From Acidobacteriota bacterium (GTDB lineage: Bacteria > Acidobacteriota > Blastocatellia > RBC074), in contig JACPYM010000073.1 in assembly GCA_016196035.1 (NCBI GenBank), forward strand, positions 1 through 47,800: a stretch of 47,800 bases of DNA, in the 5' to 3' direction. Below, piece by piece: positions 7,385-24,187 of the stretch (positions are counted from its first letter, which is position 1; the number at the start of each line of letters is the position of its first letter). Under the pieces are notes generated by a model. The model was not told the origin of the DNA and did no database searches. It saw only the letters and a list, made by a program, of their open reading frames with translations. Made by a program: the position numbers and the translations under genes.

Positions 7385-9460
7385 ATGAAATATCTGACTT
7401 GGTCTTACTACGGCTTGACAGCGCAGCTCGACGTTGGACGCCCGCGCGTTGTCAGTGATGGCTTGATGAAGTGTTTGCTGGCGCTGCTGTTGGCCTGGCC
7501 TGCCCAGGCGGTCTGGGCACAGTCAGCCAAAAACGACCTGACCACGACCAGCCTGGAAGAGTTGCTGAACATCGAGGTCACCTCGGTCTCGAAGAAAGAA
7601 GAGAAACTCTTTCAGACCGCAGCGGCCATCTATGTCATCACGCAAGAAGACATCCGGCGTTCCGGGTTGACCAGCATTCCCGAATTGCTGCGGCTGGTGC
7701 CGGGCTTGTCAGTAGCGCGTGTTACCGGCAGCATCTGGGCGATCAGCGCGCGCGGCTTCAATGGTCAATATGCCAACAAACTGCTGGTGCTGGTGGATGG
7801 CCGCAATACTTACTCGCCGATTTTCGCGGGCGTTTACTGGGACGAACAGGATTTGCCGCTCGAAGACATCGAGCGCATCGAAGTCATTCGCGGCCCCGGC
7901 GGCACGCTCTGGGGCGCGAATGCCGTCAACGGCGTCATCAACATCATCACCAAACGCGCCAAAGACACACAAGGCGGGTTACTTAGCACCGGCGGCGGCA
8001 ACGCAGAGCAGGGCTTCGGCACTGTGCGTTACGGCGGCAAGCTGGGCAGCCAAGCCTACTATCGGTTTTATGCCAAATACTTCAATCGCAGCGGTCTCGT
8101 GAATGCCCTGGGGCAGGCGGCGCGCGACGGCGAACAGATCGCGCGCGCGGGCGGACGCGCCGAGTGGCAATTTTCCGGGCGCGATGCGCTGACTGTGCAG
8201 GGCGACGTTTATAAAGGCGATTTGCGCGAGACCGGCACGCTCATTTCCGCGGCGACGCCCTTTGCGCCGCTGGCCAACACGCGCGCCACCCTCTCCGGTG
8301 AGAATGTGCTGGCGCGTTGGAATCACGCCTCCTCGCCACGCTCCGACACCGCCCTCCAATTCTATTATGACCAGACGAGCCGCCAGGCGGCCGCGCTCAC
8401 CGATGAAATTGACACCTTCGACCTCGACTTCCAGCACCATCTGGCGGCGGGGCGGCACGACCTGGTCTGGGGGCTGGGGTACCGGTCGGTCTTCGATGAA
8501 ACGAATAGCAGCAGCCGGACACCCGTGCAATTTACACCTAAAGACCGGCGCTATCGGCTTTTCAGCGGCTTTGTGCAGGATGAGTTGACCTTGGTCAAAG
8601 AGCGTCTGCGGCTGACACTCGGCACGAAACTCGAACACAACGATTTTTCCGGCGTCGAAGCCCAGCCCAGCGTCCGCTTGTTGTGGACGCCGAGTCAGCG
8701 CCAGACCTATTGGGGCGCTATTTCGCGCGCGGTCAGAACGCCTTCGCGCTCCTGGCATGACGTGCGGGCCAATCAGGCCGCCTTCCCCGGCCCGGACGGA
8801 ACGCCCAACATTCTGGCGTATTTCGGCGACCGTGGGTTCAAGTCTGAAAACGTGCTCGCCTACGAGATCGGTTATCGCAGTCAAATGTACGACCGCCTTT
8901 CGCTCGACGTGACGGCGTTTTACAACCGTTATCACCGCCTGCTGACTGTGGTGCCCGAACGCCCGTTTTTTGAACTCGACCCGCTGCCGCCGCACGTGGT
9001 CATCCCGCTGCGCTTCAGGAATCTGACGCACGGTGAAACCTACGGCGTCGAAGCGTCAACCAATTGGAACATCACCAGCCAATGGAAATTGAGCGGCAGC
9101 TATTCTTTCTTACGCCTGCAATTGCACCGCGAAGACGCCACCCTCCCTGTAGCCGCTGAGCAAGGCGAAAAGGAAAACCCGCAACATCAGTTTCAAGTGC
9201 ATTCCTTCTTCAAACTGCCGCGCAACTTTGAACTGGATGCGGCGCTCTATCACGTCTCGGCGCTGACGGCGCAGCAGATTCCCCGCTACACCCGGCTTGA
9301 TCTCAGGCTGGGGTGGCGCGTGACAGAAAGCCTCGATTTCAGTCTGGGCGGTCAAAATCTGCTCGATAACCGGCATCCCGAATTCAATGGCTTAGACCTC
9401 ACCGTCGTCCCAAGCCAGATCAAACGCAGCTTTGTGGGGAAAGCGACATGGCGATTCTAA
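7385..9460 (+). CDS. TonB-dependent outer membrane receptor
   Basis: The protein is 691 residues. From the start at 7385, which has a good AGGAAGGA Shine-Dalgarno at 7371-7378, a 27-residue polar lead precedes a signal peptide (MKCLLALLLAWPAQAVWAQ). Starting at the ATG at 7466 would give a normal signal sequence. The plug domain (about 75-195) shows SLEELLNIEVTSVSKKEEK, AAAIYVITQEDIRRSG and IEVIRGPGGTLWGANAVNGV. The rest is a 22-strand-type barrel ending NLLDNRHPEF and a terminal WRF, with the C-terminal Phe used in barrel assembly. It takes up an unknown ligand using TonB energy. It overlaps the YfiR gene by 13 bases, which is followed by a CHASE8 kinase, so the receptor may serve signalling as well as uptake. 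Confidence 0.9.
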   Translation: MKYLTWSYYGLTAQLDVGRPRVVSDGLMKCLLALLLAWPAQAVWAQSAKNDLTTTSLEELLNIEVTSVSKKEEKLFQTAAAIYVITQEDIRRSGLTSIPELLRLVPGLSVARVTGSIWAISARGFNGQYANKLLVLVDGRNTYSPIFAGVYWDEQDLPLEDIERIEVIRGPGGTLWGANAVNGVINIITKRAKDTQGGLLSTGGGNAEQGFGTVRYGGKLGSQAYYRFYAKYFNRSGLVNALGQAARDGEQIARAGGRAEWQFSGRDALTVQGDVYKGDLRETGTLISAATPFAPLANTRATLSGENVLARWNHASSPRSDTALQFYYDQTSRQAAALTDEIDTFDLDFQHHLAAGRHDLVWGLGYRSVFDETNSSSRTPVQFTPKDRRYRLFSGFVQDELTLVKERLRLTLGTKLEHNDFSGVEAQPSVRLLWTPSQRQTYWGAISRAVRTPSRSWHDVRANQAAFPGPDGTPNILAYFGDRGFKSENVLAYEIGYRSQMYDRLSLDVTAFYNRYHRLLTVVPERPFFELDPLPPHVVIPLRFRNLTHGETYGVEASTNWNITSQWKLSGSYSFLRLQLHREDATLPVAAEQGEKENPQHQFQVHSFFKLPRNFELDAALYHVSALTAQQIPRYTRLDLRLGWRVTESLDFSLGGQNLLDNRHPEFNGLDLTVVPSQIKRSFVGKATWRF

Positions 9461-10116
9461 CTGCGCCGAATCTGGCTGCGCCGAATCTGGCTGCGCCGAA
9501 TCTGAAGGAAGCCTTCGCGCGCAGAAGCTGTGTGGCGTGGCGCAGGCGCGCCTGTTGGGTCAGCGGCGTGTTCCTGCTGGGGGCGCTGGTTGCCAGCTTC
9601 GGCCCTGACCCGCAGCAGGCCCTGGCGCAAGCGGCCAGCGAATATCAGGTCAAGGCCGCCTTCCTGTTCAACTTTGCGAAATTCGTCGAGTGGCCGGCGG
9701 AAACCTTCAACGACGCCAGCGCGCCTTTCGTCATCGGCCTGCTCGGCGACGACCCTTTTGGCAACACGCTCGACCAGGCCATCAACGGCAAGGCCATCAA
9801 TGGACATCCGTTGCTGATCAAACGCTTGAAGCGCGGCCAGAACCTGCGCGGCTGCCACATCCTTTTCATCAGTTCATCGGAGCGCGGCCGTTGGGCGCAA
9901 ATCTTCGAGAGTCTCAGAGGCGCGAGCGTCTTGACCATCGGCGAAGCCGAGCAATTTACCGAGCAAGGCGGTCTGATCAATTTCGTTATCGAAGGCGGCA
10001 AGGTGCGCTTTGAAATCAATGCGGAACCCGCCGAACAGTGCCATTTGAAAATTAGCTCGCGGCTGCAAATTTTGGCGAAACCTGCCCGGGGCGGACAGGC
10101 CGCAAGGAGGGAGTAA
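9448..10116 (+). CDS. YfiR-family (DUF4154) periplasmic protein
   Basis: The 222-residue protein has an unusual N-terminus: a 15-base tandem repeat (GCTGCGCCGAATCTG) gives three PNLAA-like units. A signal-type hydrophobic stretch (about 37-60) follows, ending in ALAQA. The mature part has the DUF4154/YfiR pattern: SEYQVKAAFLFNFAKFVEWP, PFVIGLLGDDPFGNTLD, CHILFISSSE and a C-terminal GGLINFVIEGGKVRFEIN. In Pseudomonas, YfiR is a periplasmic repressor that binds the sensor domain of the diguanylate cyclase YfiN. Here the next gene, one base away, is a hybrid kinase with a YfiN-like sensor domain. The mature protein has only two Cys (C136, C198), fewer than Pseudomonas YfiR. It overlaps the receptor gene by 13 bases. 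Confidence 0.85.
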   Translation: MAILTAPNLAAPNLAAPNLKEAFARRSCVAWRRRACWVSGVFLLGALVASFGPDPQQALAQAASEYQVKAAFLFNFAKFVEWPAETFNDASAPFVIGLLGDDPFGNTLDQAINGKAINGHPLLIKRLKRGQNLRGCHILFISSSERGRWAQIFESLRGASVLTIGEAEQFTEQGGLINFVIEGGKVRFEINAEPAEQCHLKISSRLQILAKPARGGQAARRE

Positions 10117-10117
10117 G

Positions 10118-13100
10118 ATGCGCGTTTTCCAGCAACTCTCAATCAAACGCAAACTGACCCTGATCATCATGCTCACCAGCGGCGCCGGGCTGCTGTTGGC
10201 ATGCGCGGCGTTTATTACTTATGACCTGGGCAGCGCGCGCCAGGCGATGGTGCGCGACCTCACGACGCTGGCCGAGATGCTCGAATTGAACAGCACCGCC
10301 GCCCTCACCTTCGACGATCAGCAGTCCGCCCGCGAGTTACTGGCGGGCTTGAGCGCCAAACCGTCTATCGTTTCCGCCTGTCTTTACGACAAAGATGGCG
10401 CGTCGTTTGCCAAATACTTGCGCGGCGACGCGCAAGCCAGATTCACGCCGCCCGTGCCGCAAACGCCGGGGAGCTATTTCAGCCAAGACCGGTTGGTGTT
10501 GTTTCAGCAGATCAACCTGAGCGGCGAAATGGTCGGCACGATTTATCTGGAATCCGATCTGAAAGAATTGGACGCGCAATTGAAGCGGCACGCCAGCATC
10601 CTGGTCATCATTCTGCTGGCGGCGCTGGGCGTAACCTTGCCGCTCTCGGCCAAATTGCAACGCGTCATTTCGCAACCGCTGGAGCATCTGGCGCACACGG
10701 CGCGCGTCATCTCGGTCGAGCAGAATTACTCTATGCGCGCCAGCAAAACGAGTCAGGATGAGTTGGGGCAATTGATAGACGGCTTCAACGAGATGCTCGA
10801 ACAGATTCAGGCGCGCGACTCGGCGCTGCAACAACAACGCGAACTGGTCGAACAACAGGTGCTCGAACGCACCGCCGATCTCAAAACCAGCGAGGAGCGC
10901 TTCAAGTCGTTGAGCGCCGCCTCGCCCAGCGGCATCTATCAGACGGACGCGCAGGGGCAGTGCATTTATACCAATGCGCGCTGGCAGACGCTCTCCGGCC
11001 TGAGTTTTGAAAAGAGCCTGGGCACCGGCTGGCTGCGCGCGTTACACCGGGAAGATCAAGCCACTTTACAGGCGGCGCTGTTGGCGGCGGCGCGCAACGG
11101 CGGCGAAGTGGTCAACGAATTCCGCTTCCGCAACCAGGCCGGCGAGATTTGCTGGGCCTATAACTGTGCGACCGCGCTTTACGCCGAAGACGGCCAGTTC
11201 GCCGGTTTGCTGGGCACCATCACCGACATCACCGCCCGCAAACGCGACGAAGCCGAGTTGTTCCGCGCCAAAGAAGTGGCCGAAGCCACCAACCGCGAAT
11301 TGGCCGCCACCAACCGGCAACTCGAAGAAGCCATCGCGGCAGCCCAGCGTCTGACCATCGCGGCGGAAGAGGCCAACCGCGCCAAGAGCGAATTCCTGGC
11401 GAATATGAGCCACGAAATTCGCACCCCCATGAACGGCATCATCGGCATGACCGAACTCACGCTCGACACCGAACTCAACACCGAACAGCGCGAATATGTA
11501 GACATGATCAAAAGCTCGGCGGATGCGCTGCTCACCGTGATCAACGACATTCTCGATTTCTCGAAGATCGAAGCCGGCAAGCTGAGTCTCGAAGCCCTTG
11601 ATTTCGATTTGCGCGAAACCGTCGAAGAGACGCTGAAAACGCTCGCGCTGCGGGCGCACCAAACCGGCCTGGAAATGGCTTGTTACATCCAGCCCGGCGT
11701 CCCCGAAGCGGTGGATGGCGATGCCGCGCGCCTGCGGCAAATTCTGGTCAACCTGGTGGGCAATGCCATCAAGTTCACCAAACGCGGCGAAGTCGTCGTG
11801 GAAGTGCGGAGGGCGGAGGGCGGAGGGCGGATTGAAGATCTGCCACAAGTCGAACGCACCGTTAATTCCGAGCCTTCCGGTCATTCCAGGCAGGCCAAAC
11901 AATCCGCACTCCGTCATCCGCACTCCGCCATCCAATTGCATTTCACTGTGCGCGACACGGGCATCGGCATTCCGTTAGACAAGCAAGCGCGCATCTTCGA
12001 GGCCTTCACCCAGGCCGACGGCTCGACGACGCGGCAGTATGGCGGCACGGGTTTGGGCCTCAGCATTTCGCAGCAACTGGTGGCCTTGATGGGCGGCAGG
12101 ATGTGGGTCGAGAGCGAACCGGGCCAGGGCAGTACGTTTCATTTCACCGCCGCGCTCGGTCTGCCGCGCGCTCCGGTCGAGCCACGGGCCGCCGCCGCCG
12201 TGCCCTATGATCTCGCGGGCCTGGCCGTGCTGGTGGTGGATGACAACGCGACGAATCGCCGCATTCTCGCAGCGACCTTGAGCCATTGGGGCATGCAGCC
12301 GGTGCTCGCCGAGAGCGCCGCCGCCGCCTTACCAGCCTTGGATCACGCCCGCGATACCGACAATCCCTTTGCACTTATTCTGCTGGATTGTCACATGCCG
12401 GAAATGGACGGGTTCACGCTCGCCGCCGCGCTCAAACAGCGGCCCGAATTGGCCGAGACCGCCACCATCATGCTGACCTCCGCCGGTCAAATCGCCGATT
12501 GCGAGCGCCGCCGCGAATTGGGCCTGGCCGCCTGTCTCTCCAAGCCAGTCAAACAAGCGGAGCTACGCCACGCGCTCGCCACCGCGCTCGGTTTCACCGC
12601 GCCGCCCGTGGCGCCTGCTCAACGCGCCACGCCCAGCGCGCCGGTCACACCAGAGCAGCATCTGCGCGTGTTGCTGGCCGAAGACAATCTGATCAATCAA
12701 CGGCTGGCGATCCGCCTGTTAGAAAAGCACGGTCATCGGGTAACCGTAGCCAACAACGGCCAGGAGGCGCTCGCCGCCTTTGCGCAGCAGCCGTTCGACC
12801 TGGTGCTGATGGATGTGCAGATGCCCGTGCTGGACGGCTTCAAAACCACGGCGCGCATTCGCGCCGAGGAGAGCCTGCACGGCCAGCACGTCCCGATCAT
12901 TGCCCTGACAGCGCACGCGATGAAAGGCGACCGCGAACGCTGCCTTGCCGCTGGCATGGATGGGTATCTGGCCAAACCGCTTCAGTCCGCCGAGTTGCTG
13001 GCCGTCCTCACCAGACTGGCGCCGCAGGCCGGTCAAGCAACCAGGCCCGCGCCGCCGGTCGAAAGGCCGGAAGTCGAAGCCGCCGTTTTCGATCAAGCGC

Positions 13101-13426
13101 GAGCGCTGGCCCAGGTGGAAGGCGATCACGAGTTGCTGGCCGAGTTGGGGGAACTCTTCCGGCAGGATAGCCCGCGCTTGCTGGCCGCGCTGGCACAAGC
13201 CAGCGCCAAGCACGATCGCGCGGGCCTGGCGCGCGCCGCCCATGCCCTCAAAGGCGCGGCGGGCAACTTTGGCGCGCAAGCGACGGTGGCCGCAGTTTGT
13301 CGTTTAGAGGAACTGGCGCAAACCGGGAATTTCGACGGGGCCGACCTGGCCTGCCAAGCGCTGGAGGCCGAGTTAAACCGGCTCAACGCGGCGCTTGGCG
13401 CATTAATGGCGCTAAGCACGGCCTAG
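10118..13426 (+). CDS. CHASE8-HAMP-PAS hybrid histidine kinase (HisKA-HATPase-REC-REC-Hpt)
   Basis: The 1102-residue inner-membrane kinase has TM1 about 13-35, a periplasmic domain about 38-155, TM2 about 159-179, HAMP about 180-233 and PAS about 262-378. The periplasmic domain resembles CHASE8 of YfiN (ALTFDDQQSARELLAGL, VSACLYDKDGASFAKY). Next comes HisKA with H432 in [18 protein letters not shown], then HATPase ([28 protein letters not shown]). Two receivers follow (D757 in LLDCHMPEMDG; D899 in LMDVQMPVLDG), and then an Hpt domain (H1042 in [12 protein letters not shown]). This is the BarA-like complete phosphorelay in one chain. It starts one base after the yfiR stop, with GGAGG ahead, so receptor, YfiR and kinase form one unit. 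A repeat-derived insertion lies within the ATPase domain (11801-11933). The downstream regulator is not identified. Confidence 0.92.
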   Translation: MRVFQQLSIKRKLTLIIMLTSGAGLLLACAAFITYDLGSARQAMVRDLTTLAEMLELNSTAALTFDDQQSARELLAGLSAKPSIVSACLYDKDGASFAKYLRGDAQARFTPPVPQTPGSYFSQDRLVLFQQINLSGEMVGTIYLESDLKELDAQLKRHASILVIILLAALGVTLPLSAKLQRVISQPLEHLAHTARVISVEQNYSMRASKTSQDELGQLIDGFNEMLEQIQARDSALQQQRELVEQQVLERTADLKTSEERFKSLSAASPSGIYQTDAQGQCIYTNARWQTLSGLSFEKSLGTGWLRALHREDQATLQAALLAAARNGGEVVNEFRFRNQAGEICWAYNCATALYAEDGQFAGLLGTITDITARKRDEAELFRAKEVAEATNRELAATNRQLEEAIAAAQRLTIAAEEANRAKSEFLANMSHEIRTPMNGIIGMTELTLDTELNTEQREYVDMIKSSADALLTVINDILDFSKIEAGKLSLEALDFDLRETVEETLKTLALRAHQTGLEMACYIQPGVPEAVDGDAARLRQILVNLVGNAIKFTKRGEVVVEVRRAEGGGRIEDLPQVERTVNSEPSGHSRQAKQSALRHPHSAIQLHFTVRDTGIGIPLDKQARIFEAFTQADGSTTRQYGGTGLGLSISQQLVALMGGRMWVESEPGQGSTFHFTAALGLPRAPVEPRAAAAVPYDLAGLAVLVVDDNATNRRILAATLSHWGMQPVLAESAAAALPALDHARDTDNPFALILLDCHMPEMDGFTLAAALKQRPELAETATIMLTSAGQIADCERRRELGLAACLSKPVKQAELRHALATALGFTAPPVAPAQRATPSAPVTPEQHLRVLLAEDNLINQRLAIRLLEKHGHRVTVANNGQEALAAFAQQPFDLVLMDVQMPVLDGFKTTARIRAEESLHGQHVPIIALTAHAMKGDRERCLAAGMDGYLAKPLQSAELLAVLTRLAPQAGQATRPAPPVERPEVEAAVFDQARALAQVEGDHELLAELGELFRQDSPRLLAALAQASAKHDRAGLARAAHALKGAAGNFGAQATVAAVCRLEELAQTGNFDGADLACQALEAELNRLNAALGALMALSTA
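11801..11933. repeat. Inverted-repeat element inserted in-frame in the kinase ATPase domain
   Basis: The left arm (11801-11833) is a run of GGAGGGC units and the right arm (11901-11933) is its imperfect inverted complement (ATCCGCACTCCGTC). The two sister kinases have shorter and unrelated sequence at this loop, between the N box and DTGIGI. The element keeps the reading frame and adds about 44 residues (about 562-605). The GGAATGC units after flgK (3548-3567) look like the same kind of repeat. Confidence 0.6.
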
Positions 13427-13464
13427 CGCCGTTTGCAGTTGCGTTTACGGGAGTCAGTTGACAT

Positions 13465-13495
13465 TGGGACAGTACCGCGCGCGTGAGCAAGCGGC
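13465..13495. repeat. Solo arm of the flgK-flgL inverted-repeat element
   Basis: This 31-base stretch matches the left arm at 3571-3603 (GGGACAGTACCGCGCGCG then TGAGCAAGCGGC) and is not accompanied by a second arm. It lies between two kinase genes, 82 bases before the chosen start of the propeller kinase. A TTGACA precedes it at 13458-13463 but no matching -10 hexamer is evident. Confidence 0.7.
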
Positions 13496-13576
13496 GCTTT
13501 GGCAATTCGGCCAATGGTGCGAGCGCGCGCACGCAGGCACACGCCGCGTTTGAAAAGCGTGGGAACGGGAGCAGCT

Positions 13577-19667
<6,091 letters not shown>

Positions 19668-19669
<2 letters not shown>

Positions 19670-19735
19670 GCAGGTTGGATGGGAGCAGGTTGGATGGGAG
19701 CAGGTTGGATGGGAGCAGGTTGGATGGGAGCAGGT
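19668..19735. repeat. 15-bp tandem repeat carrying four in-frame ATG codons
   Basis: The unit GAGCAGGTTGGATGG occurs four times in full (from 19668, 19683, 19698 and 19713) plus a partial copy. Each full unit supplies AGCAGG followed by an ATG (19679, 19694, 19709, 19724), so each is a possible small translation start in the same frame. The repeat begins at the stop codon of the upstream kinase gene. Loss or gain of a unit would keep the frame. Confidence 0.85.
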
Positions 19736-20379
19736 GAGGATTTCGTGAGACATAGGCTTCAACCCGTTTTGTCGGTGCTGGCGAGCGGCGCGCGGCTCGC
19801 CTTCCTGGTGACCGGCTTGAGCATACTTTGGCAGTACGACCACACCCCCGGTCAGGCCGCCGCGCCTCCCCCGGTTTGGCCCGCGGCCAGTCGCATCCCA
19901 CGTTCGTTAGAACATCCCACGCTGATGCTGCTGACGCACCTGCATTGTCCTTGCACGCGCGCCAGTCTGGCAGAGCTAGACCGCTTGCTGGCGCACAGCC
20001 AGGGCCTGGTCAAAGCCTTTGTACTTTTCTATCAACCGGACAGTCTCCCCAAGGACGGCCCAACGGAATGGACAAATACTGGCCTCTGGCAAACAGCCGC
20101 CGCGATTCCTGGCGTGACGGTGTTGCCCGATGCAGAGGGACGTGAAGCGCGGCTTTTTCACGCTACGACTTCTGGGCATGTGGTGCTTTACGACACCACA
20201 GGCCAGTTACTCTTTAACGGCGGTGTTACGGGTTTGCGCGGTCACGCCGGCGATCACGCCGGTCGCAACGCGCTGCTCGCGCATTTGACGGGCGCAGTGA
20301 CAGCAGAGGCGCGCACGCGCGTCTTCGGTTACGCCTTGTTTGATGCAGCCCACGCCAGCCGTACCACGGGAATTCAGAT

Positions 20380-20392
<13 letters not shown>
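19679..20392 (+). CDS. Membrane-anchored thioredoxin-like protein with HCPC motif (RedB-like)
   Basis: The product is up to 237 residues. Residues 1-19 are MGAGW repeats from a tandem repeat, so the start could be any of four ATGs. One TM anchor follows (about 30-51), then a Pro-rich linker and a thioredoxin-like domain. That domain contains LLTHLHCPCTRASLAELDRL with C90 and C92; a CxC pair replaces the usual CxxC. Later segments (FVLFYQPD, IPGVTVLPDAEG, ATTSGHVVLYDTTGQLLFNG) fit a thioredoxin-fold order, and the protein resembles those annotated RedB. It may be a periplasmic thiol-disulfide or metal-binding partner. It overlaps the next gene, a membrane kinase, by 13 bases, so a joint function with that sensor is likely but unproven. 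Confidence 0.6.
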
Positions 20393-23946
<3,554 letters not shown>

Positions 23947-23977
23947 AGTCGGGCACGGTTTACCAACTGTAACGACG

Positions 23978-24017
23978 TGCCCGGGTGCGCCTGCGAGGAC
24001 GCAGGCGCACCCGGGCA
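23978..24017. other. Perfect 18-bp hairpin with AGGA loop after the kinase gene
   Basis: The arms at 23978-23995 and 24000-24017 are perfect inverted complements and leave an AGGA loop (23996-23999). A-rich DNA, not T-rich, follows on the + strand, so it is not a standard intrinsic terminator for the kinase gene. The CGCCTGCG/CGCAGGCG core resembles the dispersed element at 47700-47800. A GGA in a hairpin loop is also the structure preferred by CsrA, but this may be chance. Confidence 0.6.
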
Positions 24018-24063
24018 AAAAATCCGCCTCACACTGTTAAACCCGGATTTCTTGGCCAAGACC

Positions 24064-24091
24064 TAAAGTTCCCGCCGCGCTTGTTCGATAA
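24064..24091 (+). promoter_or_regulatory. Sigma-28 (FliA) type promoter of flagellin
   Basis: TAAAGTTC (24064-24071) and TTCGATAA (24084-24091) match the sigma-28 consensus TAAAGTTT and GCCGATAA well. The TAAA and the -10 element are 16 bases apart, one more than usual. Transcription would start near 24098, leaving a leader of about 90 bases before the flagellin ATG. Confidence 0.65.
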
Positions 24092-24152
24092 GGGGTATGT
24101 CCCGGGGCGTTGTGGGCGCTCCCACCAAAATCAAATTCTCAATTGCCGAGGC

Positions 24153-24182
24153 AAGGATGCTAAGGCTTCAGTTCACGGAGGA
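24153..24182 (+). promoter_or_regulatory. Candidate CsrA binding sites in the flagellin leader
   Basis: Two GGA-containing sites lie in the flagellin leader: AAGGA (24153-24157) and ACGGAGGA (24175-24182). The second is the Shine-Dalgarno itself, 5 bases before the ATG. This two-site layout is like the hag leader in Bacillus, where CsrA blocks ribosome binding. csrA and its antagonist fliW are both in the window. The assignment rests on motif and context only. Confidence 0.45.
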
Positions 24183-24187
24183 ACATC

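Noticed and set aside
7979-9031. 350-residue minus-strand ORF opposite the TonB receptor
   Set aside because: It is the antisense of the barrel region with no motif or ribosome binding site of note.
23978-24017. Intrinsic terminator for the third hybrid kinase
   Set aside because: The stem is perfect, but an A-run instead of a T-run follows on the coding strand.
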